In this document: positions 17,117 through 26,800 of the stretch, one piece after another
How the letters are laid out: each line of letters opens with the position of its first letter
How positions within the stretch are numbered: the stretch's first letter is position 1
Source: Leucobacter viscericola
Lineage (GTDB): Bacteria; Actinomycetota; Actinomycetes; Actinomycetales; Microbacteriaceae
NCBI RefSeq assembly: GCF_011299575.1
Contig: NZ_CP049863.1
Coordinates: 868,001-932,000 of the forward strand
Direction of reading: 5' to 3'
Length of the DNA: 64,000 nucleotides
Program-made: the position numbers and the translations under genes
Notes under the pieces: model-generated
Databases searched by the model: none
Told to the model about the DNA's origin: nothing
Seen by the model: the letters and a program-made list of their open reading frames with translations, nothing else

Positions 17117-19760
17117 CTGGTACCTCCTGATGAACAGCCTGGTCGGGCTGTGGCTCGCGGCGGCCGCGGTAGGTGTTGGCGTGCATCGCTTCGTGCCGCA
17201 CCAGGTTTGGCTGATGGTGCACCTTGCGCTGCTCGGCACAGTCTCGACCGCGATCTACATTTGGAGTCAGCACTTCGCAGACACCCTGCTGCGTCGCCCG
17301 GGGCTGGGCGGCCGGGTATCACTCGGGCTGCGGCTCGCCACCCACACCGTGGGTGCCGTGCTCGTGGTCATCGGCATGCTCGCCAGCCAGTGGATGCTGG
17401 TGGCGGCCGGTGGAGTGCTCGTTGGGCTGGCTGCGTTCACACACGCCTTCTTGCTGTGGCGACAGTTGCGCGGTGCGCTCCCTTCACGATTCAGGCCGCT
17501 CGTTCGCTACTACATTGTGGCGTCGCTCATGCTGATCGGCGGCGTGACGCTCGGCATTCTGCTCGCGAGCGCGGAGGGTGGGTCCGAGCACGTGCGACTG
17601 CTGGTGGGCCATGTCGCCTTCAATTTCTTGGGGTGGATCGGCCTCACTGTCACCGGAACGGCGATTCTGCTGTGGCCAACGATCCTGCACGCCCGAATGA
17701 AAGACAATGCCGACACGGGGATCCGCCGCGCGCTCCCGCTACTTTCAGCAGGCATCCTGATCGTTGCCCTTGCGGCGGCCGTCGATGCGCCTCTGCTGGT
17801 CGCGGTTGGTCTTGCGGTCTGGCTCGTTGGCATTGCGTTCCCCTTGTACTACGGTGCGCAGCAGGCGCGCGAAATGCCGCCCGGAACATTCGCCGGTTGG
17901 AGCGTGGGCGCCGGAATTTCATGGCTGGTTCTCTCAGTGGCAGGGTACCTCGTTGTTGTCGCCTTGAACCCGGATTGGGTGCGCATGGTCGGTGCGCTGA
18001 TGTGGTTCCTGATCCCGTTTGTGGCGGGGGCGGCTGTGCAGATCGTGATTGGGGCGCTCAGCTACCTGTTATCGGTCGTTATTGGTGGCAGCCCGCAGGC
18101 GGGCAAGGTTGCCGCCGAGATGTTGGATCGGCACTCCGCGTTCCGTGTGGTCGCGTTCAACGGCGGGCTGCTCTTGTATTTGCTGCCGCTGCCGAGCCTG
18201 GTAAAAGTGCTGCTCTCGGGATTTGTGTTCGGTGTGCTGATCACCTGGGGCGTGTTGGCAGTTCGAGCTGTGGTCGCCGCGCGCACGCACAAGAAGCAGC
18301 AGCCGGAGCCGGTTCAGCCGGGCGGCGGTGTGCCCCTCACCCTTACGCAGGCTCCTGCGCCTCGGCCTCGCTTCTACGGCGCGATCACCGCGGCGATCGG
18401 CGTGCTCGCACTGGTGGTTTGCGGGGGCGTTGCGCTCGATCCAGCCTCCGCCGGCATCGGCACCTTTGCTGCGAACACTCGGGTCACACCCACAGGGCAG
18501 ACCACTGTGGCAGAGGTGTCCGTCGAGGGCATGCGGTTTGTACCGGCCACGATTGAGGTGCCAGCGGGCAATGAACTTGTCATCAACCTCACGAACACCG
18601 GCACCGACACGCACGACCTCACCCTCGCAACCGGGCTCAGCACACCTCGACTCGCTCCTGGTCAGAGTGCCACGATCGAAGCCGGAGTGATCGGCGGCAA
18701 CGTCGAGGGCTGGTGCTCAATCGCCGGACACCGCCAGATGGGCATGGTGCTCGATATCGTGGCGACCGGGCTGGGCGCGGGCGCCGAAGCCGGCTCGGAA
18801 TCCGGTTCAGGATCGGAATCAAGCACAGCGCACCACGAAGGTGACTCTGCCTCAGCAGTCCCGGCAGCAGGTGCAGCCACCGACATTGATCTTGAGCATG
18901 CGCCAGGCAAAAAGTTCAAACCGTGGGATGCGGCGTTGCCCCCGGCCAGCGCCGAGACGGTTCACCGCGTCACACTCAAGGTGTCAGAGAACGTACAAGA
19001 GGTCGCACCGGGCGTGACACAAACGCTGTGGTCGTTCGGTGGCCAAACGCCCGGGCCCGCTTTGCGCGGCAAGATCGGTGACACCTTCATCATCACCCTT
19101 CAGAATGACGGCTCGATTGGCCACTCGATCGATTTCCACGCTGGCGCGCTCGCCCCCGACAAACCAATGCGCACGATCCAACCCGGCGAATCCCTTGAGT
19201 ACACTTTCACGGCGACACGCGCTGGCATCTGGATGTATCACTGCTCAACCATGCCCATGTCGCTGCACATCGCGAACGGCATGTTTGGAGCGGTCGTCAT
19301 TGATCCCCCGGACCTCAGTCCCGTCGACCACGAATACCTGGTGGTGCAGAGCGAGCTCTATCTCGGGGAACAGGGCGGGGTTGCGAACGCGGCCAAGATC
19401 GCGGCTGAAGCACCGGACCTGGTGGTGTTCAACGGCTACGCTAACCAGTACCGCTTCGCCCCGCTAACGGCGAAGGTTGGCGAGCGTGTACGGGTCTGGG
19501 TTCTCGATGTTGGCCCCTCGCGTCCAACTTCATTTCACATCGTGGGCGGGCAGTTCGACACTGTTTTCTTTGAGGGCGATTACCAGCTGAAACAAGGCGG
19601 CAGCACGGGCGTGGGTGGATCGCAGGCCCTTGGGCTGCAGGCTGCCCAGGGTGGCTTCGTCGAGCTCGCCTTCCCAGAGGCGGGCAACTACTCCTTCGTA
19701 AACCACGCCATGGTCGACGCTGAGCGCGGCGCAAATGGATTATTCAAGATCTCGAAATAG
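17103..19760 (+). CDS. nirK: Copper nitrite reductase fused to membrane and cupredoxin domains
   Basis: 885 residues in three parts. (1) Residues 1-450 form roughly 11-12 membrane helices with an NnrS-like segment around GHVAFNFLGWIGLTVTGTA (H170). (2) Residues 465-554 are a cupredoxin with type-1 copper ligands H504, C538, H543 and M546 or M548. A Gly/Ser-rich linker covers 557-592. (3) Residues 615-885 are NirK: type-1 ligands H674, C714, H722, M727; type-2 ligands H679, H713, H812; and the catalytic Asp D677. NirK reduces nitrite to NO. The fusion would tether the trimer to the outer face of the membrane, with the extra cupredoxin as a built-in electron donor (inference). The ATG at 17103 overlaps the preceding gene. 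Confidence 0.93.
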   Translation: MQRRNWYLLMNSLVGLWLAAAAVGVGVHRFVPHQVWLMVHLALLGTVSTAIYIWSQHFADTLLRRPGLGGRVSLGLRLATHTVGAVLVVIGMLASQWMLVAAGGVLVGLAAFTHAFLLWRQLRGALPSRFRPLVRYYIVASLMLIGGVTLGILLASAEGGSEHVRLLVGHVAFNFLGWIGLTVTGTAILLWPTILHARMKDNADTGIRRALPLLSAGILIVALAAAVDAPLLVAVGLAVWLVGIAFPLYYGAQQAREMPPGTFAGWSVGAGISWLVLSVAGYLVVVALNPDWVRMVGALMWFLIPFVAGAAVQIVIGALSYLLSVVIGGSPQAGKVAAEMLDRHSAFRVVAFNGGLLLYLLPLPSLVKVLLSGFVFGVLITWGVLAVRAVVAARTHKKQQPEPVQPGGGVPLTLTQAPAPRPRFYGAITAAIGVLALVVCGGVALDPASAGIGTFAANTRVTPTGQTTVAEVSVEGMRFVPATIEVPAGNELVINLTNTGTDTHDLTLATGLSTPRLAPGQSATIEAGVIGGNVEGWCSIAGHRQMGMVLDIVATGLGAGAEAGSESGSGSESSTAHHEGDSASAVPAAGAATDIDLEHAPGKKFKPWDAALPPASAETVHRVTLKVSENVQEVAPGVTQTLWSFGGQTPGPALRGKIGDTFIITLQNDGSIGHSIDFHAGALAPDKPMRTIQPGESLEYTFTATRAGIWMYHCSTMPMSLHIANGMFGAVVIDPPDLSPVDHEYLVVQSELYLGEQGGVANAAKIAAEAPDLVVFNGYANQYRFAPLTAKVGERVRVWVLDVGPSRPTSFHIVGGQFDTVFFEGDYQLKQGGSTGVGGSQALGLQAAQGGFVELAFPEAGNYSFVNHAMVDAERGANGLFKISK

Positions 19761-19781
19761 ACCTATCTCGCGAACCGCGGC

Positions 19782-20210
19782 CTAGTCAGGCATGACCTTA
19801 CGAGAGATTGCCTGTACATCTCCATCGAGTCCGTCCACCTGTTTTTGCAATCGGTCAAAGCGCTTATCGACCTGCTCGAAGCGCTGGTCGACCTGTTCGA
19901 AGCGTTGGTCGACCTGCTCGAAACGCCGATCGACCTCTTCAAAACGCCGGTCCACTTCATTGAAGCGCAACACCATCTCTGTTTTGAGTCCATCAATTCG
20001 CTCATTTACGGAGTTGAACTTAGTGTCCATCGAGTCGAACTTCGATTCCATGGTCTGAGTAAGCGCGGAGATCTGCGCAGAAAACTGCACTGTCACACCA
20101 TCAAACTTCGACGACAGGGTTCGCATAAATAGCTGGGTGATAATCGTGATCAGCCCAATCATGATCGCTGCAAACACCCCAATAAGGGTCCAAACTTGTG
20201 GTTCATTCAT
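19782..20210 (-). CDS. Membrane-anchored coiled-coil protein, paralogue 1
   Basis: 142 residues from ATG 20210 (GAGAGG 10 nt upstream). One N-terminal membrane helix (VWTLIGVFAAIMIGLITI, about 6-23) is followed by a long heptad coiled coil with repeats of the form DRRFEQV between about 78 and 115, ending GLDGDVQAISRKVMPD. No catalytic motif. A second copy lies at 35476, and the upstream non-coding DNA is also conserved between the copies. The two copies bracket the nitrate/Moco block in the same orientation. Function unknown; not recognised as a named family. Confidence 0.8.
   Translation of the reverse strand: MNEPQVWTLIGVFAAIMIGLITIITQLFMRTLSSKFDGVTVQFSAQISALTQTMESKFDSMDTKFNSVNERIDGLKTEMVLRFNEVDRRFEEVDRRFEQVDQRFEQVDQRFEQVDKRFDRLQKQVDGLDGDVQAISRKVMPD
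19866..19970 (-). repeat. 21-bp in-frame tandem repeats encoding coiled-coil heptads
   Basis: Five contiguous 21-base units begin at 19866, 19887, 19908, 19929 and 19950. Each encodes one heptad of the coiled-coil protein on the minus strand. Unit number could change by slippage without breaking the frame. Shorter 21-bp repeats occur at the matching place in paralogue 2, near 35690-35735. Confidence 0.8.
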
Positions 20211-20339
20211 CGGGATCATGCCTCTCATTCTGACTGATTTCAGACCAGAATGCCAGGCCAAAGCGCTGATCAAGGCGCAAAAATGGAATCTGTGGATAAG
20301 TACCGAAGATCCACCAAAATGGGGTGCCTGTTAGCGAAG
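20211..20339 (-). repeat. Conserved non-coding block upstream of paralogue 1, with DnaA box
   Basis: About 130 bp matching 35893-36022 at most positions. Shared runs include CATTCTGACTGATTTCAGAC, CTGATCAAGGCGCAAAAA, AATCTGTGGATAAGT and GCCTGTTAGCGAAG. A hairpin CATTCTG...CAGAATG sits near the ribosome site. TGTGGATAA at 20291-20299 is, on the other strand, TTATCCACA, a perfect DnaA box. It probably contains the promoter; the conservation outside the coding region is what marks it as a duplicated cassette. Confidence 0.75.
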
Positions 20340-20368
20340 GTCGAAGACTCCACTAACGCACCAAAACA

Positions 20369-20689
20369 CTACTTCCGTGTGAACCGCACAATACATTTCT
20401 CGGGCGCACGCTCCACATAGGCCTGCTCGAAACCGTCATCAAACTCGCGGTCAACCTGGGCGAGCAGGGGCAGCGGATCGTGCGGCGCGATCAGATCCAT
20501 CGAGAATCCGGGCCGAATAGAACCGAGTGCCCCAAGAATGGTTGCGTGCCGGATCGCGTGCGGAATCTCCCGAGCATCAAGCACAATTCGATCCGCGTCA
20601 TTCTCCTGACACGTGCAGACGTGCCCGGATCCGCAACCGCCCTGCGCCCCAGCGGGATTGGCACCGATCTCAACGGGTTGCACAGACAT
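20369..20689 (-). CDS. DUF2249 domain protein
   Basis: 106 residues. An N-terminal cysteine cluster, GGCGSGHVCTCQ (about residues 17-28), precedes a DUF2249 domain recognisable from LDAREIPHAIRHATILGAL and PHDPLPLLAQVDREF. Such proteins accompany denitrification and NO-response genes; they may bind metal or a haem-linked partner, but no activity is established. It lies 36 bp after narI on the same strand and is probably the last gene of the nar operon. Its GGGAG ribosome site is in the 3' arm of a 6-bp hairpin (20694-20710). Confidence 0.87.
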   Translation of the reverse strand: MSVQPVEIGANPAGAQGGCGSGHVCTCQENDADRIVLDAREIPHAIRHATILGALGSIRPGFSMDLIAPHDPLPLLAQVDREFDDGFEQAYVERAPEKCIVRFTRK

Positions 20690-20725
20690 ACAATTCTCCC
20701 TTCAGGAGAAAACTCAAGCGAATAG

Positions 20726-21484
20726 TTACAGCCGCCGAAGCTTGTCTGGGTCCGGCGTTTCGATACTTTCCCAACCGCGACGCTTCTGCCGCGACCCCTG
20801 CTGCTCGTCGCGCGAGCGGTACACGATGTAGGGGCGGAACAGGTAACCAACCGGCGCAGAGAACACGTGCACCAGCCGGGTGAACGGCCACAGCATAAAC
20901 AGCGCCATCGCACACAGTACGTGCAGCTGGAACATGACCGGCACCGCTTCCATCAGCTCGGGCTGCGGCTGGAACACGATGAGGCTGCGCAGCCACGGCG
21001 AAATCGTGCCGCGGTACTCATATCCGGGGCCAAGCACCTGAAACATGAACGTCGCGATCGTGCCAAACAGCAGCGTCGCACCGAGAAAGGCGTACATCAC
21101 CTTGTCCATCGCGGTGGTTGCGAGCAACACGGCACCAGTCATGCGGCGGCGGTAGACCAGAATCACAAGCCCCACAAGTGTGAGAACGGCGGCAATCGAC
21201 CCCATCCAAGTGGCCCCGAGGTGATAGATGTGCTCGCTGATGCCGATGGCGTAGAGCCACTCGCGCGGGATCAAAAGCCCCACCACGTGACCGGCGATCA
21301 CCATCAAGATCCCGATATGGAACATCGGTGATCCCCAGCGCAGCAACTTACTCTCGTAGATCTGGCTCGACCGGGTGGTCCACCCGAACTTATCGTAGCG
21401 GTACCGCCAGATGTGGCCGACGACAAAGGCGGCGGCAGCGGCGTACGGAACGGCAACCCACAGCAGCACTCCGACGGGAGTCAT
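20726..21484 (-). CDS. narI: Respiratory nitrate reductase, gamma subunit (cytochrome b)
   Basis: 252 residues with five membrane helices. NarI oxidises menaquinol on the outer side and passes electrons through two b haems to NarH. The membrane segments carry histidines in the expected places: VVGHIWRYRYDKFGW (about 21-35), FHIGILMVIAGHVVGL (about 55-70) and LHVLCAMALFMLWPFTRLVH near 190-210. The start overlaps the narJ stop by 4 bp. Confidence 0.97.
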   Translation of the reverse strand: MTPVGVLLWVAVPYAAAAAFVVGHIWRYRYDKFGWTTRSSQIYESKLLRWGSPMFHIGILMVIAGHVVGLLIPREWLYAIGISEHIYHLGATWMGSIAAVLTLVGLVILVYRRRMTGAVLLATTAMDKVMYAFLGATLLFGTIATFMFQVLGPGYEYRGTISPWLRSLIVFQPQPELMEAVPVMFQLHVLCAMALFMLWPFTRLVHVFSAPVGYLFRPYIVYRSRDEQQGSRQKRRGWESIETPDPDKLRRL

Positions 21485-22197
21485 CGCAGGACCTCCTCGC
21501 GATTTGGATCGGTTTGGGAAAACGGTTTCAAAGCCCCGAGAAAACTCACACCAACAGTCTCGGTCGGCGGTCCCTCATTGATCAGGTCGAGATAGCGCTC
21601 GCGCGTACCGGGGTCCATCTCGGGCAGGGTCAGGCAGATCGCCTCAACTACGAAGGCGTACGGGCTCTCGTACTCTCGCAGGCCCGCCCGCAGCACCTCG
21701 ATGCCCTCACGGTGCGCGGCAAGCAGCTCCTGCGCAATCGGAGAATCGCTCAGAGCCGAGAACTCAAGCACAACCGGCAGAAAGTCGGGCAGCTCAGGGG
21801 CATCGAACTCCCAGCCTGCAGCCCGATACGCCTCCTGAAACGTGACGAGCGCCATGCCTCGACGGCGAGTGTCGCCAGCCGCGTAGTAACTTAGGTACAG
21901 GCAGCACTTACGCTTCAGGTCGAAGGTGGTGACGTACTCCTTCTGCCGCTGCACAGTATCCTTCACCACCTGCGCGTCGAAGTAACGCTGGAAGGCAGCT
22001 GCCACCGGTTCTGGCAGCTGAGCAACCAGCTTCTCCAGTCGCGGCAGCTGCTGCTCGTACTCCGCACTCGGATAGTCGAGCAGATGCGAGGCGACAATGT
22101 GGGCGATGGATCGCTGCGCCTGATCCATTGCCACGATTTCAAGTCGCTCCGGCGCAATCTTCTGCCGCAGCGGCCCCAAGACCCGGGTGCTACTCAT
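21481..22197 (-). CDS. narJ: Nitrate reductase assembly chaperone NarJ
   Basis: 238 residues. A soluble helical TorD/NarJ-type chaperone that holds NarGH until the Mo cofactor is inserted and NarI is joined. The N-terminal half has ASHLLDYPSAEYEQQLPRL, and the middle carries the family pattern DLKRKCCLYLSYYAAGDTRRRG followed by a helix beginning MALVTFQEAYRAAGWE. Its ATG overlaps the end of narH by 8 bp. An internal ATG (22128) is possible but lacks a ribosome site. Confidence 0.96.
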   Translation of the reverse strand: MSSTRVLGPLRQKIAPERLEIVAMDQAQRSIAHIVASHLLDYPSAEYEQQLPRLEKLVAQLPEPVAAAFQRYFDAQVVKDTVQRQKEYVTTFDLKRKCCLYLSYYAAGDTRRRGMALVTFQEAYRAAGWEFDAPELPDFLPVVLEFSALSDSPIAQELLAAHREGIEVLRAGLREYESPYAFVVEAICLTLPEMDPGTRERYLDLINEGPPTETVGVSFLGALKPFSQTDPNREEVLR

Positions 22198-23851
22198 TGT
22201 TCTCGCCGCCCTCAGTCTTCTCCGGTGGGAACATGCCCTTCGTGCCGTCCCCGTCTCCGTTCCAGTTCAGCAGGTTGACGCGACCACGGGTCGACGGCAA
22301 CCGAGCGTCTGTCTGCCGCTTCTTTGTGAGTTGGAAGGTCTCAGCCGAGGCCGACACCTGCGGTCCGCTGCCGCCACCGAAGGGGTTGGGTCCGCCCATG
22401 CCGGGGCCACCATCCACGTCGAGCGAGCAGCCCATCTCTTCGAGATCCTTTGCTTGCTCGGCGTGCGCGGCCGGGATCACGTTGCGATCCTCGTATTTCG
22501 CGATCGCGAGCAAACGGTACATCTCTTCGATCTTCTCGCCGGTCATACCAACGGCAGACGCGATGCGCTCGTCACGCTCCTCCTCCAGGTTGATGCGTCG
22601 CATATACGAGCGCATCGCCGCGAGCTTCTTCAGCGATTCGTTCACCGGGTCGATATCCCCCGCGGTAAACAGTCCCGCGAGGTACTCGATCGGGATCCGC
22701 AGCTTGTCAATGGCGGCGAAGAGTGTCCGTGCGTCTTCACCGTCGTTACCCGAACTGGCGACCACATCAACAACGGGTGACAGCGGCGGGATGTACCAAA
22801 CCATCGGCATGGTGCGGTATTCGGGATGCAGCGGCAGAGCCACCCGGTAGTCGTTGATGAGCTTCCAGATCGGGCTGTTCTGTGCGGCCTCGATCCAGTC
22901 CTCGGGTATCCCCTCGGCCCGCGCCGCCTCAACAACCGCGGGGTCGTTCGGGTCGAGAATAATGTCGCGCTGTGCCTCGAGCAGGTCCTGCTCGTTTTCA
23001 ACGGAGGCGGCCTCGGCAACGCGGTCTGCGTCGTAGAGCACGAGGCCTAGATACCGCAGGCGCCCAACGCAGGTCTCCGAGCACACGGTCGGCAGGCCGA
23101 CCTCGAGCCGCGGATAGCACAGCGTGCACTTCTCGGCCTTGCCCGTCTTGTGGTTGAAGTAGACCTTCTTGTAGGGGCAACCCGAGACGCACATGCGCCA
23201 GCCGCGGCACGCGTCCTGATCCACCAGCACGATGCCGTCTTCGCTGCGTTTGTACATCGCGCCCGAGGGGCACGAAGCGACACACGAGGGGTTCAGGCAG
23301 TGCTCGCAGATGCGCGGCAGGTAGAACATGAAGCTCTGCTCGAACTCCATCGCCACGTGCTCGCTCATGTGTTTAAGGATCGGATCATCGGCGATAGTCT
23401 CGGGCGAGCCACCGAGGTTGTCGTCCCAGTTCGCCGACCACTTGATCTTCATGTCTTCGCCCGTGAGCAGGCTCTTGGGCCGGGCCACCGGGGTGTGCGC
23501 GCCCTGCGGTGCGTTCAGCAGGTTGTCGTAGTCGTAGGTCCACGGCTCGTAGTAGTCGTGCACCTCCGGCAGCTTCGGGTTCGAGAAGATACTTGAGAGC
23601 TTCTTCAAGCGCCCGCCCGAGCGCAGTTTCAACCGGCCGCGCTTATTGCGCACCCAGCCGCCGCCCCACTTCTCCTGGTCTTCGTAGCCGCGCGGGTAAC
23701 CAACTCCCGGGCGGGTCTCAACATTGTTGAACCAGACGTACTCAACGCCGCTGCGGTTCGTCCAAGCTTGCTTGCAGGTGACGCTGCAGGTGTGGCACCC
23801 GATGCACTTGTCGAGATTCATGATCATCGACATCTGAGCCATGACCTTCAT
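22190..23851 (-). CDS. narH: Respiratory nitrate reductase, beta subunit (Fe-S)
   Basis: 553 residues. Carries the electron-transfer clusters between NarI and NarG. The first ferredoxin motif CIGCHTCSVTC gives C16, C19, C22 and C26; further cysteine groups appear in CEHCLNPSCVASCP, CRGWRMCVSGCP (with the Trp typical of the 3Fe-4S site) and CTLCYPR. The C-terminal extension contains a Gly/Pro-rich segment near 485-505. The start overlaps the narG stop by one base (TGATG), so the two are translationally coupled. Confidence 0.98.
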   Translation of the reverse strand: MKVMAQMSMIMNLDKCIGCHTCSVTCKQAWTNRSGVEYVWFNNVETRPGVGYPRGYEDQEKWGGGWVRNKRGRLKLRSGGRLKKLSSIFSNPKLPEVHDYYEPWTYDYDNLLNAPQGAHTPVARPKSLLTGEDMKIKWSANWDDNLGGSPETIADDPILKHMSEHVAMEFEQSFMFYLPRICEHCLNPSCVASCPSGAMYKRSEDGIVLVDQDACRGWRMCVSGCPYKKVYFNHKTGKAEKCTLCYPRLEVGLPTVCSETCVGRLRYLGLVLYDADRVAEAASVENEQDLLEAQRDIILDPNDPAVVEAARAEGIPEDWIEAAQNSPIWKLINDYRVALPLHPEYRTMPMVWYIPPLSPVVDVVASSGNDGEDARTLFAAIDKLRIPIEYLAGLFTAGDIDPVNESLKKLAAMRSYMRRINLEEERDERIASAVGMTGEKIEEMYRLLAIAKYEDRNVIPAAHAEQAKDLEEMGCSLDVDGGPGMGGPNPFGGGSGPQVSASAETFQLTKKRQTDARLPSTRGRVNLLNWNGDGDGTKGMFPPEKTEGGENNE

Positions 23852-26800
23852 CAGTAATCGACCTCCTGGCTGCGGCGACGGATCACGGTGACCTCATCAC
23901 GTTGGTTTCCCGTCGGCCCCAGGTAGTTGAAGGCGAACGAGAGCTGGGCATATCCACCAATCAGGTGGCTGGGTTTGAGAAGCACCCGCGTAAGCGAGTT
24001 GTGAATGCCACCGCGCAGGCCGCTGGTCTCGGTGCGGGGCACATCGACCGTGCGGTCCTTCGCGTGGTACATGTACACGGTGCCCTCGGGCATACGGTGC
24101 GAAACGATCGCGCGGGCCACCACAACTCCGTTGCGGTTGTAAGACTCAATCCAGTCGTTGTCGCGCACACCGATCTTGTCGGCGTCCTGCGGGCTCATCC
24201 AGATCGTGGGGCCGCCTCGCGAGAGCGACAGCATAAACAGGTTGTCCTGGTACTCCGAGTGAATCGACCACTTGGAGTGCGGGGTGAGGTATCGAACTGC
24301 AACCTCGGCACGGCCCTCGGAGCCCGGTGCCCCCGTGGCTTCCTGCGATCCGACAATCGAATCACCGAACAACCGGTGCATGTCGAGCGGCGGCCGGTAG
24401 ATCGGCAGTCCCTCACCGAGCTCACTCATCCAGTCGTGGTCGAGGAAGAAATGCATGCGACCGGTCAGCGTGTGCCACGGCTTCAGGTGCTCGACGTTGA
24501 CGGTGAACGCACTGTAGCGGCGGCCACCGTGCTCGGATCCCGACCACTCGGGCGAGGTGATCACACTCATGGGGCGCGCCTGCACATCGGCAAATGTGAT
24601 CCGGTTGCCCTCGTGATCTTCCGAGAGCTGCGTGAACTTCTGACCAGTGTGCTTCTCGAGGGCGCGGAAGCCCTCGGTTGCAAGGCGACCGTTGCTAGTG
24701 CCGGAGAGGGCGAGGATCGTGTCACACACTTTCACGTCGGTATCGAGCAGCGGTAGCCCTTCAGTTACCGGGTGCTTCGCCGTGCCGTTCAGGCGCTTCA
24801 GCTTCTCGACCTCTGGGGTTGGGTCGTACTTGATCCCCTTGGTAATCATGCCGAGTTTGGTCGCGAGCGGCCCGAGCGCCTTCATTTTCGCACCGATCGC
24901 GGTGTAGTCACGCTCAACCACGATCAGCTTCGGCATGGTGACACCGGGCACGAGTGGTTGGTCGTGCAGCACCGTACCGTGTGGGGTGGCGAGCGCGTCG
25001 GGTGTATCGTGCAGCAGCGGGGCCGCAATCAGATCCTTACGTGTGCCGAGGTGTTCGACCGCCATCTCACTGATCGAATCGGCGAGATTGTTGAAGATCT
25101 CAAAGTCGGTCTTCGTTTGCCACGGTGGTTTGATCGCCGGGTTGAAGGAATGGATGAACGGGTGCATGTCCGTCGACGACAGATCGTGCTTTTCGTACCA
25201 GGTGGCCGCAGGGAACACGATGTCCGAGAACAGCGTGGTGCTGGTCATACGGAAGTCGGTTGTGACGAGCAAGTCGAGTTTGCCCTCGGGGGCTTCGTCA
25301 TGCCACTTGATCGAGCGCGGTCTGCGTGCCTCGTCGGCCTCGCTCGCGCGAATCGCCGAGTCGGTGCCAAGCAGGTGCTTCAGGAAGTACTCGTTGCCCT
25401 TACCCGAGGATCCGAGAATGTTTGCGCGCCACACGTTCAGCACGCGCGGAAAATTCTCGGGTGAATCGGGATCCTCGCACGCGTACTTCAGGCTACCGTC
25501 TTGCAAGCTCTGCACAACGTAGTCGGCGGGCTCCATGTCCGCGGCATCCGCATCGTCGACAAGGTCGAGCGGGTTACGGTCGTATGTCGGGTAGCTTGGC
25601 ATCCAACCGCGCTTGGCCGAATCTACGAGGCAGTCGGCGGTAGTGCGGTCGGCGAAGTCACCTTTGGCGAGCGGGGAGGCGAGCTGGTCGGCCGGCAGGC
25701 CGTCGTAGCGCCACTGGTCGGTAGCCATGTACCAGAACGCGGTGCCGATCATGGCGCGACCCGGGCGCACCCAGTCCCCCGCGGTGCCGTACTGTGTGTA
25801 CCCCGTGACCGGGCGCACCTTCTCTTGGCCGACGTAGTGGGCCCAGCCACCGCCGTTCACGCCCTGGCAACCCGTCATGGTGGTGAGCGCGAGGAAGGTG
25901 CGGTAAATGGTGTCGGAGTGGAACCAGTGGTTCGTGCCTGCCCCCATCAGAATCATCGAGCGGCCCTTCGACTGCTCGGCATTCTGCGCAAACTCGCGGC
26001 CGATCCGCTCAGCCTTCTCGGCGGGAACGGAGGTGATCTCCTCCTGCCAGGCGGGCGTTCCGGGTGAGCTCGCATCGTCGTAGCCCTGCGCCCATACGCC
26101 GGGCAGGCCCTCGCGGCCAATGCCGTACTGCGCGAGCATCAGGTCGAACACGGTCGTGACTGTATGGCCGTCAACAACCGTAATTGGCACGCCACGACGC
26201 ACGATGCCCGCACCGCCCGCCTGCTCGTTACCCGCGTCGGGAGCAACATCGAAGCGGGGCAGGTCGAGCGGTGCGGCCTCGCCGCTCCACTTCGGCGAAT
26301 CCATGATGGACAGCCGGGGATCGGTATCGCCGAGATCGAGGTTCCACTTGCCCTCGTCTTCAGCGCTGAATCGGTGGCCGAGTGAGCCGTTGGGCACAAC
26401 GGGAAGACCCTGCTGGTCGAGCAGCACGGTCTTGAACTTGTCGTTCGTGGTGTGCTCGTCCGTGTCAGCCAGGTCTGAGGCAGTTAAGAACTTGCCGGGC
26501 ACCCACGCATCACCGCGGCGCTCGAGCGCCACGAGGTAGGGCGCATCGGCGTAGGTCTTCATGTAGTGCTCGAAGTACGGGGTGCGGCGATCCACGAAGA
26601 ATTCTTTGAGGATCACGTGGCCCATCGCCATCGCGAGCGCCCCGTCCGTGCCGGGGTGCGGCGCGAGCCACTCGTCAGCAAATTTTGTGTTGTCGGCGTA
26701 GTCGGGCGAGACCGTAATGACTTTCTGACCCTTGTAGCGGGCCTCGGTCATGAAGTGAGCGTCCGGTGTGCGGGTGACCGGAACGTTCGATCCCCACATC

